Below, one piece after another: positions 34,873-45,413 of a DNA stretch of 64,000 nt. Position 1 is the stretch's first letter. Each line of letters opens with the position of its first letter. The stretch comes from Diphasiastrum complanatum. Taxonomy: Eukaryota > Streptophyta > Lycopodiopsida > Lycopodiales > Lycopodiaceae. The position numbers were made by a program, and so were the translations under genes. The notes beneath the pieces were generated by a model. It was not told the DNA's origin. It saw only the letters and a program-made list of their open reading frames with translations, and did no database searches. The stretch covers positions 18,331,226 to 18,395,225 of the forward strand of contig CM055105.1 of the NCBI GenBank assembly GCA_029204225.1. The letters are read 5' to 3'.

Positions 34873-34954
34873 GGTACTGCGGTACCATGTTGGTACCGCA
34901 GTACCAGTATGGTCCCGCGGTACCGGGATCTGCGCTACCCAGTACCGCGGGACC
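34873..34954. repeat. GGTACCGCGG inverted-repeat cluster, likely hAT terminus
   Basis: 34873-34886 and 34892-34905 form a perfect 14-bp inverted repeat (GGTACTGCGGTACC) with a 5-nt loop. 34911-34923 and 34942-34954 form a perfect 13-bp one (GGTCCCGCGGTAC). They lie about 280 bp upstream of the transposase start, where a subterminal or terminal repeat array is expected. The matching left end was not found. Confidence 0.75.
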
Positions 34955-35371
34955 TATGATCGAGACAAAGACAAAATACAAAATACTAGAAACAGAGAGG
35001 GCTCCTTAGCTCCCCACTTTTTTGGACTCTATTATTAATCATCTTAAACATACCAAAAGCTGGAATACCAAAGATAAAACCAAAAGAGTCTAAGACAATT
35101 TGAACTTTTCTCATGACTTTGTTAAACGAGTAACCCTTATGGAGTAACTAAATGATTAGATTGCTTGATTGGTCTACAAAAGCATCTCTACTAGTACAGA
35201 GACGAGAAAACCTATAGAATTGAGAAGTGATCACTCCATATTTAACAGAATGTTAAATATTTGAAGAGACATGAGGCATGCGAATTATGTTCAAATTACT
35301 GTATTCTAGTTGCAGCCTCTTATAAAAAATATCAACCAATAAACCTGACCTAGCCTGGCTTATAGACAGGT

Positions 35372-36240
35372 CTAAAAAATTGCGCTTATCATCACTAGTT
35401 GTACAATTAGGTTTACATCCTTAGGATAGATACCTCCAACAAAAACGTTAGGGTCTTTATATAGAAAATTTCCAAAATTAGGACGATGAGGAACAAATAA
35501 GCCATCAATATATCTTCTAGCATGAGTTAATTTATGCAATAAGATGGGACAAATACTACAAGGAACTAATCTTTGTATAAATTCAAATTCATAAGAGAAA
35601 AGATAAAAGTTAGCTAGACGAACAACACAATTAGTACCCAAGCAAATACCTATCATTTGTTGAAAAGTGAGTCACCTAGAGAAATATGCAAGCTATCCAA
35701 GAGAAAGTACAGCCAAGAACAAACATCTTCAACATCAACTCTTTTAGTAAATCTTTTCTTCTTTGAATCAACATCTTGATATTTGTTCTTAAGCCAACAA
35801 AACTCAAAATGCAAAGCACTCTTTTCAACTTTTAAAGCTTTGCATTGAGTGTCCTTTAGTTTATTGCTAAAAACATCTTGAATTAGCTTATTAACACAAA
35901 ACTTCAAATCTTCCAAATAGATTTTAGTGTAAAATGTCGTGAAGTCGTACGTTTGAAGAAGCATAGGTTTGGTTTTCCTTCTAAAGTACGAGAGGAGCTG
36001 AAAAACTTTATTACTTCTATGATACTTACAAAATCGTTTGAAAATCTAGCTACAATTTACAAGAACATTTGCATCCTTAAGTAGGTTTATCCAAAACTCA
36101 TTAATAGAAGGAAGCAACGAAGCAATTACTAGCCACTTAGAAAGGTCAATCAACATAGTTTATAGGCTGTTGCAATAAACGTAGGCCTTTTAGGAGCTTT
36201 ATGAAATTTTCATGCGGCACAAAGAAACGGAAGATTTGGG
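35372..36240 (-). pseudogene. Penelope-like retroelement reverse transcriptase fragment
   Basis: The minus strand can be followed from KFHKAPKRPTFIATAYKL (about 36225; compare PKLHKxPxKxRFI in Penelope-like elements) through NEFWINLL, YDFTTFYTKIYLEDLK (compare FDFSTLYTSIPHxxLK), KKRFTKRVDVEDVCSWLYFL, IGICLGTNCVVRLANFYLFS (compare IGIPMGTNCAPLLANLFL) and ARRYIDGLFV to GGIYPKDVNL. The catalytic Y-I-D-D box is broken to YIDG. Several stops and at least one frameshift occur before 35964 and near 35655. No GIY-YIG endonuclease part was found. Penelope-like elements prime on target DNA and are patchy in plants. The group assignment rests on recalled motifs. Confidence 0.75.
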
Positions 36241-37250
36241 TAACTATTAAAATTATAAGAATGACAAAAATCTTGACGATATTTTATTACAATCATAGTT
36301 GACAGAGAACAAGCGTTATATGTTCCCACTAGAGAATGGACTTCATTCAAACAAATACAGAAATGGTTGTGCATTTATCCACATACAAAATGACATGGCT
36401 AAAAAGATTTTCCACAAGGCTCAGAGGCTGTTTCTTCTTAACAAACTCAAGATAAATCTTTACCTAGTCAAGAATTTCAAGAAGTTCAATCAGGCAGAGA
36501 ATCTTATCCTCAAGTCCCCTAGCAGAAGAACAAGTAACCTTATCAGTGTTAATGATATACTGATGCAAATCAACGGCCTTTTTTATACAACAAATAAGAG
36601 TTTGAACAAAATGGTTAGGTGGAGATAGGGGCTCCTCTTAACCCAAAGAAGCAGCTTCCTGAAACCAACCTGAGGACTAAATCATAAAACAGACCTTTGT
36701 TAAAAGGTACAAATTTCACCAAGGAATAGTAGGATTTACACACCACCAGGTGCATAAAGAGAGATACAAAACTGCACTTAGTTCCTCTTGACAAAGCAAG
36801 ACTGAAATCTTTTAAAGCCTTTATTCATAATCCAACAAGGTAAAGTACAGCTGAAAAGTAAAATACAGTATTGTAAAGCACCATAAAGCATAACCACTTT
36901 TAAGACGTCCAGTTGATACCTACCACCATCCCACAAAACAAAACCACTCAAGTTAGTTAAGTGAGGAAGACAGGTGTCATGGCTAAATGACAGTTGTTAT
37001 TCATGTCCAAAAGAAGTTATACTACTTAACAGCTTTGAATAGCATTTTAAAACATAGTCCAGTCTTTCCAAACAAACAGTGTTTTAGCGATAGGCCACGC
37101 CGTTATATCACCATATCAGGACGAGTGTCATACTGGTCAACTTACTGGCAATTGGTCCCTATCAGTTCGTTTTAAGCATAGAAGAGTATGAAAAGTTTTA
37201 ACCGTTTAAAGTTTAACTTAGCCAAAAGACCTGGTGTGGACACATGTGCA
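36241..37250. other. No recognised gene
   Basis: AT-rich sequence. A plus-strand open frame at 36299-36628 has no family motif. The stretch may include an LTR that ends at the primer-site-like sequence at 37251. Confidence 0.4.
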
Positions 37251-37261
37251 GGTATCAGAGC
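37251..37261 (+). promoter_or_regulatory. Possible retrotransposon primer-binding site, tRNA-iMet type
   Basis: GGTATCAGAGC after CA matches 11 of 12 bases of the usual TGGTATCAGAGC site. No Gag or pol frame follows, so it could mark a stripped element. A diverged version (GGTATTAGGGTAGATCC) recurs near 37508. Confidence 0.45.
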
Positions 37262-37407
37262 AAATCCATGCTATACTGATCCTAGTGACCTTGTGAGATA
37301 TGTCACGCACTATTGTCCATACTCTTGAGCATATCCATGCTTTCCAGTCGTATCTCACCAAGAGTCTAGAATAACACAAAGACGGGTTAAAGTTAAGTGC
37401 TTCCAAT

Positions 37408-37440
37408 ATGGTTGTTACATCTGAATAACGTAACAACCAT
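37408..37440. repeat. 11-bp perfect inverted repeat
   Basis: ATGGTTGTTAC at 37408-37418 pairs with GTAACAACCAT at 37430-37440 around an 11-nt loop. No gene end is visible nearby. Confidence 0.6.
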
Positions 37441-38325
37441 GGTATAGGGAGACTGTGTGAGAAAGATATAATTAAAAAAAGTAAGAGACTGCCAATGTTT
37501 CTACTAGGTATTAGGGTAGATCCGTATCACTCTAATCCTTAAGTAGAAACCATGCATCTTACGCATATCCATGTTGTCTAAGTTTGCATTGTTGGAGTCC
37601 TTATTGTGCATTTTTATGACAGGATTTCATTTTATGGTGTGTTAGTTTGATTCGTATACAGGTTTAATGTGGTCTAGTATTGTTTCTTTTTCCGAAAAGA
37701 GGAAGTAAAAGCACAACTGTGTAGAAGAGCGCTATATCTTAAGGATGTGCAGAACTGAACTTACCATGCTTGCTGAAGCCATAAAGCATTTACTTACTGT
37801 AGAAAGGAATACCTGAATAGTTGCAGACGTGGCTTCTTGAGAGGATGCCATTGTTTCCTTTGCTTCGTGATGACTCTTTCTCTTTGGGTCATGGAAAACC
37901 AAAAACAGTAATCTCTTTAGCAAATATTTGCTTATAAAAATTGTAGAGAGGAGCATATCTAAGATGTATTCGGAGTGAGTGAGATAACTTGGCTTATGTA
38001 GAATCAGTTGGTGCCATACCTTTTTTGTTGAGATAGCTAATGTTTCGGTACAGGTGTGAACCGAAACATACAAAGAAGACGTCGAAGTAGTATAATGATG
38101 CTACATTAAAAGTAGCTATCAATTGCGTATAGTAAGACCAAAGATGTACGAAAACTCTTGGAAGATTCATTTTTCCACAAGCAATAGGCATAACCGTATC
38201 CATCTATCCACCGCTCGATAGTAGAAGAAACTTAAATAAGCCAATAAGAGTTTGTAGTCCCTTGCTAGACAATGAGCCACTAATAGCAAGGAGTAGTTAG
38301 TTAATGAAGACAAAATGCTCCTACT

Positions 38326-38820
38326 GTCTATCGCTGGACAGTAGGATGTTTAGTGTGAAACCAGTGAGTGCCAGAGGAGGCCAAAGTATCCATCTTGTTC
38401 ATCGTGAGACAGCGACCTCTATGAACCATTAAACTTATCAAAAAGAAAAGTTAGCTGTCCATTGCTGGACAACGACCTCTTTGAATCAATCATTCAGAGT
38501 GTAAAGGAGAGTCGACTGTCCACCACCATCGCTGGACCTCCTTGATCAATGCATTTCTTTAAAAAGAAGAGTCTGCTGGTGACGACGACTTCAATAAACA
38601 ATGAGTTGAATCCAAAGTGAAGAGTCGGTTGCCCATCGCTCGACACCGACTTTCTTTTGTGTAAAAAGGTGCTCTACCCGTCCATCGCTGTCAAGCGAAG
38701 TGTTTATGAGTTGCTTTTTGATAAAGAAGTGGCCAAATGAAAGTAAACATCCATCAGTACCTATTGAGGTAGGATGGAAGTGTTTTTATGCATAAGGAGT
38801 AGTGTCCATCGCTGAACAGC
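38326..38820. repeat. Degenerate array of GTCCATCGCTGGACA stem-loops, about 60-bp period
   Basis: Motifs related to CTGTCCATCGCTGGACAG occur near 38326, 38386, 38453, 38514, 38626, 38676 and 38799, several able to form a short hairpin. The array ends about 130 bp before a TATA box (38945-38956), so it may be enhancer repeats in an LTR U3. Confidence 0.65.
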
Positions 38821-38944
38821 CATGTATCTCCATCCTACGAAAGCACATTTCATTCACTTATGTGATAAATGAACATAAAGAGTAGCATGAAGTTATCAAA
38901 ACATCATTACAGTGAGAGTGAAGCCAAGCCAAAGAGAGATGAGT

Positions 38945-38956
38945 ACTATAAAAAAG
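38945..38956 (+). promoter_or_regulatory. Putative TATA box
   Basis: ACTATAAAAAAG stands downstream of the stem-loop array and upstream of a GTAGGGCGCACTCTC-type leader. No coding frame follows, so this is likely a retroelement promoter remnant. Confidence 0.4.
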
Positions 38957-39267
38957 TGTTGATTTGTGAATCGGTAGGGCGCACTCTCAACAAATGATAG
39001 GAGAGAACGCACTCTTCTCTGGTGTTGTAGAGAGAAACCTTCGAAAATGCATGATTTTATAGTGTTAGCTCGGTTAGCATCGTGGAAGGTGTGATTGAGA
39101 GAGAGAGAATCAATTTCCCTCCAATAAGAGAATTTAAAATTTAAAAAGTCTTATAGAGTACTTTAAATAGTTTAAAAAAAAACATGTGAGCTTGGAGAGG
39201 CGGTTTTACTGAAGTTTTCCAAGTGTCTGTTTCGCGAAGCAGGGTGAAGCTAAACGAAGGAGCATCC

Positions 39268-39271
<4 letters not shown>

Positions 39272-39314
<43 letters not shown>
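39272..39314. repeat. (GA)n microsatellite
   Basis: An uninterrupted GA run of 43 bp. Confidence 0.95.
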
Positions 39315-39316
<2 letters not shown>

Positions 39317-39508
39317 TTACTAAATCAAAGCAAAATCTGGAAAGCAGATTACCAATAACAGACATTGGTTCTATAAATTCCAAATCAAGATCTGCTCTAG
39401 CTAATCCATATACATAAGGACTTCCTGAACGAGATATAATAGGTATGAGACTGTTTTACCAAAAATTCTTTCCGAAAAGAAATTTGAATAAGTTGTTCGA
39501 TAGCTTTG

Positions 39509-40273
39509 AAATCAAAGTAACATCGTCGACTCCGCGTCCCAGCCAATTAAGGCCAGGAGCGCGTCCCCGACCAAAAGAATGGAGCGACCAGTGCACACCA
39601 AAGGAGGCGGACCGTTCGCCCCATCCCAAGATCCAACTACGAGCTTTTTAACTGCAACAACTCAGATATACGCTATTGGAGCTGGAATTACCGCGGCTGC
39701 TGGCACCAGACTTGCCCTCCAATGGATCCTCGTTAAGGGGTTTAGATTGTACTCATTCCAATTACCAGACTTGTAAAAGCCCAATATTGTTATTTATTGT
39801 CACTACCTCCCCGTGTCGGGATTGGGTAATTTGCGCGCCTGCTGCCTTCCTTGGATGTGGTAGCCGTTTCTCAGGCTCCCTCTCCGGAATCGAACCCTAA
39901 TTCTCCGTCACCCGTCACCACCATGGTAGGCCACAATCCTACCATCGAAAGTTGATAGGGCAGAAATTTGAATGAAACATCGCCGGCGCTGAGGCCGTGC
40001 GATTCGACGAGTTATCATGATTCACCGCAATACCGGGCAAGCCTGCATTGGCCTTTTATCTAATAAATACGTCCCTTCCTTTACAGTCGGGATTTGGTGC
40101 ACGTATTAGCTCTAGAATTACTACGGGTATCCGAGTAGCAAGGTACCATCAAAGAAACTATAACTGATTTAATGAGCCATTCGCAGTTTCACAGTACAAG
40201 ATAGTTTATACTTACACATGCATGGCTTAATCTTTGAGACAAGCATATGACAACTGGCAGGATCAACCAGGTA
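39509..40273 (-). rRNA. 18S rRNA, 5' 765 bp only
   Basis: The minus strand starts at 40273 with TACCTGGTTGATCCTGCCAG and follows the 5' domain of nuclear small-subunit rRNA, including the TTCTAGAGCTAATACGTGCA block (about 40100) and GTGCCAGCAGCCGCGGTAAT (about 39700). The match ends after GTTACTTTGAAA near 39509, less than halfway through an approximately 1.8-kb gene. A few core positions differ (for example CCAGTTGTCATATG instead of CCAGTAGTCATATG). The copy is truncated and not part of an rDNA array, so it is likely a non-functional insertion, carried with its upstream spacer. Confidence 0.96.
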
Positions 40274-41105
40274 GCTATCTTGAGTTAGCCCGATCCCCAG
40301 AGGGGAGGAGCCCAAGGCAAAGTGGGTCCGGTCCGGTCCCAACGAAGGTTCCCGAGTTTCACATGCGGAGGCCGAGTGCCGGGCGGAACCGCACCCCTTG
40401 GGAGCGACGATCCGACAACCGGCCCAAGAATTTCCACGCGCCGGAGCCTGAGGGCAGGGTGGGTGAAAGGCCTCCTCCTCTGGAGCGCCGAACCTACCAC
40501 CTGCACGACTTTCTCAAACGCACGATAGAAGACGAGGGCAAGGCCGATCGAAGCATGTCCCGGGATGGGGATCCGGCAGCCAGCACGACGAGTTCCTACG
40601 TGTACCAATATGCCCGCACGGCAAAACCGAACACAACACAACGCGGAGCGCCGAGATTTGACAACAAGCACCACGCGTTCCGACGCGCCCAAGCACGCAG
40701 GCAGGGTGGGTGAAAGGCCTCCTCCTCTGGAGTGCCAAAACCAGCGACCTGCACAACGAGATCGAACTCGCGGAAAACGAGCGCCAGGTGGGTCCAAGCG
40801 CACCTTGGAGCGACGATCCAACAGTTTGCACGACGGGCCTTGGACATTGGAAGCCCGACAACAGGGGAGGGGGACTGCAATCTTGGGAGCGCATGCGCAA
40901 CGACTCTCGACGAACGAGCGCGACGGTGCCAGGGTCGATCGAAGGCCTCCTCCTCTGGAGCGCCTAACCAACGACCTGGCGCCGACCGCCGAAGCATCAG
41001 ATAAGCCGAAGCTATGTGGCCCGGTGTGCTATCCCAACATCCTGCACGGCGATTTCCGACACGACAAAGCCAAGGGAGCGGGGCCCGAGGAGCGCTCCTT
41101 CTAGC
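40274..41105 (-). other. rDNA 5' external transcribed spacer with three subrepeats
   Basis: GC-rich sequence directly upstream of the 18S start. A block with GGCCTCCTCCTCTGG (plus strand) occurs at 40469, 40716 and 40944, each with a GGGT(G/C)G(G/A)T(G/C)AA lead-in and a CC-x-ACGACCTG-like trailer, giving subrepeats of about 247 and 228 bp. Such subrepeats are usual in plant ETS. Long open frames here on both strands are due to base composition. Confidence 0.8.
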
Positions 41106-41580
41106 ACAGCAGACATCAGCCCGAAAGCTGAAGTAGCGGCCATAGGAGCGCGGATGCGAGTCCCGAAGGACATTCGCTACTATTTCAGTTTCAATTAGTT
41201 TCTGTTGTAGCAGCGTTATGTGGGCGTTGTCATTAACTGATTAAACTTTGCTATGTGAATTGATAGGAGTTGTAATAGCAGTTGTCTACCAGGAGTCATC
41301 AGCTAGTAGATGGTTGGAATTCAGTTTGAATTAGTTTATGTTGTAGCAGCGTTGTGTGGTTTCCAGTTCTTTGAGAAAGAAAAACTCTTCAATCCAAATG
41401 AACAAACACAATAAATACTCAGGACAAAGCAGATTAGAGCAAATGTTGTAATTGTTGAATGAGCACGCCAAGCAACTCGCAGATGAGAGACAATAAACAT
41501 ACTCTTACTTGTGCTCAATCTTAGCAAGCAACAAAAGCGAAGCCAACTTAAATTTTTTCTTTTTTCTTTTTTCTTTTTTT

Positions 41581-41975
41581 GGGCAGGGCAAAGAAAAAAG
41601 AGCTTTTGCCAACTTGATGCCATGCCGGCGTGCCAAGCCATCAAGCTGACAAATGCAAAAAAAATTTGCCCTAGCCATCGCTGGCTAGGGCAAGAAATTT
41701 TGCTTTTGCCAGCTTGATGCCATGGCATGCCAACGTGCCAAGCCATCAAGCTGACAAATGCCAAAAAAACTTTGCCCTAGCTAGCGCTGGCGAGGGCAAA
41801 AAGAATTTGCTTTTGACAATTTGATGCCATGGAATGCCGGCATGCCAAGCCATCAAGTTGACAAGTGTAAAAAAAATTTGCCCTAGCAAGCATTGGCCAT
41901 GGCAAATTTTTTTTGCATTTGCCAGCTTGATGCCATGGCATGCCGGCGTGCCAAGCCATCAAGCTGGCCAGCATT
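41581..41975. repeat. Minisatellite, four copies of about 105 bp with internal palindromes
   Basis: CTTGATGCC starts recur at 41613, 41713, 41820 (as TTTGATGCC) and 41926. Each unit has one arm pair around GCCATGGCATGCCGGCGTGCC (TTGATG...CATCAA) and a second pair of the type GCCCTAGCC...GGCTAGGGC. 41106-41580 and 41976-42390 hold nothing recognised. Confidence 0.9.
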
Positions 41976-42394
41976 ACATCCATAGAATCATCTAATGTGA
42001 CAGCCTATGCTGGGATGGGAACCACAGAACAAAAGCATGGCTAGAGGAAATAACAGAGACATTTCGTTATGATAGGGAGAAGCATGTGTCTCTAAAGGCC
42101 TCTTTCATAGTAGTGTTTCACCCTCAAATTCTATGCCTATATTGACAGCTTTGAATAGAATCAATAGGTTGCACCTATTCCTATTGACCTGTGAATTCTG
42201 ATGACTTATCTTACAGAAAAAGAAATACAAGTCTACAAATTGGCCGCACTACACAAAAATCCTTCATTGAGATCCATGTTTCTTTTGATATCATTATTCG
42301 CATGAACAAATTCAAACTGTTCTGATGCCCCTCTGAGGAAACCTGCGCCAAAACCAGAGGACACTTTGATATTGACTTCAATAGAATGAACCTA

Positions 42395-43566
42395 CACCAA
42401 GCCAGAATCTGGAACTATGAAGACCTCTCCCTTCTTTATGTAACAAACATTTTCATCAAACTCTACTTGATGTCCATTGTCCACAACACTAAGAAAACTC
42501 TTTGAAAGTGAAGGAATGCACAATACATTTTCAGGTCTTGATTTCCTCTTATTTGAGAGAGTAAGAGAATTAAGGCCAATACCTTCAATGACACACTCAC
42601 CATCATTTGTCATGTAAATCACTTGCTACTCCAAGGAAGTAAAAAATTCCTTATGACTAGTCATATGAGAACTAGTTCCACTATCAATCCACCATGACTC
42701 ATTGTCACTTTCTCTTGAGATAAGACTTGAAGACATCATAAGAGTATCAACAATTTTAGTAGTAACATCTTCATCATTAGTAAAGTTGTTTTGCTTTGCT
42801 ATCTTTTAATTGCTCTCTTCTTATTTTATAGCACTCATTAGCAAAATGACCCTTTTTGCCACAATAAAAGCACTTAAGCTTAGACTTATCCTTCTTACCA
42901 CCATAAGAGGATGTTGCCTCACCTTGCTCTTGATCCATGGTACTCTTCTTGTTCCACTTGCCTCCTCATTTGCCATTGCCTTTGGTGAAGAGTGCCTCTT
43001 CATCTCCAACATTGGTACAAGTAGGTTCACTTCTTGACTTGATATTGGCAACCCTATCATGTTTGGCCACCAACACCTCTTTCAATTCTTCAATAGATGG
43101 CAAGATAGCAAAACTTTAAACAAGATTAGCATAACCAACTCCTAAGCCATTAAAAAGCACTTGAGCAATCTCAATGTTACCAATACCATCACCAACACAT
43201 GCTAAGTCGCCATTAAGAGATTTAACTCTCATCACAGAAGAGTTAGCACTTTCACCTTCTTTTTGATAGCTTTGAAAAATTTGCCTTTTTAGAGTGAGCA
43301 CCCTAGATGTGGACTTTGACTCATAAATCCTTTGAAGAGTCGTCCATGCCTCATAAAATAAAGTATAAGCTCCTACCTCTTTGAGAAGTGATGATGTGTA
43401 AAGACCTCTTGGCCTTCCTTCGATAACTAATTTGATCTTGGATAATATTAGGTTCCTCTTCAATATCTATTACAATATCCATCATATCATTCATAATTAG
43501 CAAAAATTCCATCCTTACCTTCCATATTGAGTAGTCGCTTTCCTTGGTTTGCCATGACGCCATCAA
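42395..43566 (-). pseudogene. Copia Gag and protease fragment
   Basis: From a Met at 43566: SDYSIWKVRMEFLL, then (other frame) EAWTTLQRIYESKSTSR, LTLKRQIFQ and VKSLNGDLACVGDGI, a UBN2-type Gag. A perfect CCHC knuckle CFYCGKKGHFANEC follows near 42860. Then the protease start SWWIDSGTSSHMTSH near 42705 (active-site DSG) and ENVLCIPSLSKSFLSVVDNG to 42395. Stops (near 42790 and 42630) and frameshifts break the frame. Integrase and beyond are missing. A primer-site-like sequence lies upstream at 44083-44094. Confidence 0.85.
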
Positions 43567-44082
43567 ACTTCTTCAACTTGTTCCAATGCACTTAGCACTC
43601 ACTTGAATATTCAACAAATAAAATCAAAATAAAATCACAAAAATTTGGAACTACACAAATGTCTATCTTAATCTCACAACTAGTCAACAACACATAGAAT
43701 TGATAAATCTTGATCAACAAATGATCACAGCACAATAGAATGAATCTTGAACCTAAAAGATCATGAATACGCTCTTGAAAAGATGAGAGTTCACAAACAT
43801 TCATACTTTTGAAAAAATCAAAAGCTATATGCAAGACTACACTTATTGATCTACATTCTAGAAGAATGACCTATTCACCAACAAATGGAACTTGTATGTC
43901 AATGATCCAACCACAAGAACAAAAAATAGGCTATTTTTGACCAATTTGACCTAAAATAAACTAATGATAAAAAAGATCCACTTTCTAGATTTGACAAGAT
44001 AACACTCAGTCTCACTAGAATTAGTGGCACCCTCAAATTTAGCAATAGATTTGGCACTACCTCCAATTTCAACCTATAACCT

Positions 44083-44094
44083 GCTCTAGCACCA
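44083..44094 (-). promoter_or_regulatory. Possible Copia primer-binding site
   Basis: On the minus strand TGGTGCTAGAGC resembles TGGTATCAGAGC and lies about 520 bp before the Gag start, a usual distance. The LTR to its right was not delimited. Confidence 0.45.
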
Positions 44095-44099
44095 AGTAA

Positions 44100-45413
44100 A
44101 AAATCAAATTCAAATGTGTCATAAATAAATCTATGATCGGTGTCTAAATTGAGTGCAAATCAAACAAAACATTAACAATGTGAAAATTGATAAAAGCAGA
44201 CTATTCATTTTACATGCTAGTTATCATGGGATTGGATTCATGTCCACCACCACCTCGTACATATTTTTATGATGATGTAGAAAAGTCAAAAGGCTTTCAA
44301 CTCAAGTTCTAGTGAGATGGCAACACTTGTCACAAAATGTAAGGAATGAAAATTTGCTAGTAATGCATCCAAATCCACATCTCATTGGATCATGAGGTCC
44401 AATGAAAACTATTGTGTGAGTATTTAATGTTTTTTTTAAAGCATTTTTTCCAAGTACTTAAATGAATGGTGAATCAAATTTTTAAAAGTATTCACTCAAA
44501 AGTCAGAATTCTCTCAAAATTGAAAAGTATAGTAAGTTGTGAGGTGTTTTTATAGTGTTACGAATATTTTACAAATACTTGCACAGACATTGTAGATGCG
44601 AATATTGGTAAATTTAGCTAGATAATTTCGGAGTCATAAGGTACTATAAATGAAAGGCCACAAGCCTCATCCTCTATAAATATGTAAGTGCATGCTTTTC
44701 CAATGTGCACATTATCATGAATGTAGATTTTGTGATCCAAAAATGCTACATCAACATTTGTTCCAAACTACTTGCAACATTCCCTATTAAATATGTATTC
44801 ACCTCATCTAGCCAAAATAATCTCAGTTACAGCTTTCCTTTCTAGTCGCTATGTGTATGTCATCTATTCAGTCTCAGCCTACAACCAGAGAACACCAAAA
44901 CCCACCCCTTCAATTAATAATTTAAGAAGATTCCCTGAAAACTGTATGAAGAGAAAAAAGACAAAGAAGACCTTTTTCAAGTGTAAACTTGCAAGCTAAG
45001 TGAGAACATATGTAGTCGAGCCAACCAATGGAAAGTAACTCAGCATTTAAACCTTGTAGTAGCTCATGCAACTTGAAGCCTTTCTGTGTGATTGCCAATT
45101 TTGACAATTTGTAAAACATTGCACATCAGGTTAACCAACACCATGGAGCAATTGTAAAACCTTGACCTGGAAAAGTCCAGGCTTCAAAAACTTGGCGAGG
45201 GAGGAGAGTGAAGTTGCATTTGATTTTCTTGGCGCCACGGATATCGGCAGTTCCATGTCTTCTACTTTGAAGTCAAGAATGGACTTCACAGGACAATGAT
45301 AACTCTTGATATGTCAAAAATGCAAGGCATGGCAGGTCTTTGACTAAAATCGAAATCACTCAATCAGTAAGGAAGTGTAAAAACAGCACTTTCATCAAGA
45401 CATTCCACGTATA
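44100..45413. other. No recognised gene; includes the COG6 3' flank
   Basis: AT-rich. The part near 45100-45413 is the 3' untranslated and downstream region of COG6. Short frames such as 44772-44999 lack family motifs. Confidence 0.4.

Noticed and set aside
39330-39450. Minus-strand frame reading SRSGSPYVYGLARADLDLEF
   Set aside because: It looks protein-like and ends near a possible splice donor, but I could not match it to a family and the neighbouring frame is closed. It could be an exon of an unknown gene.
40234-41104. Long overlapping open frames on both strands
   Set aside because: They lie in rDNA spacer; high GC lowers stop frequency, frames overlap on both strands, and no protein motif is present.
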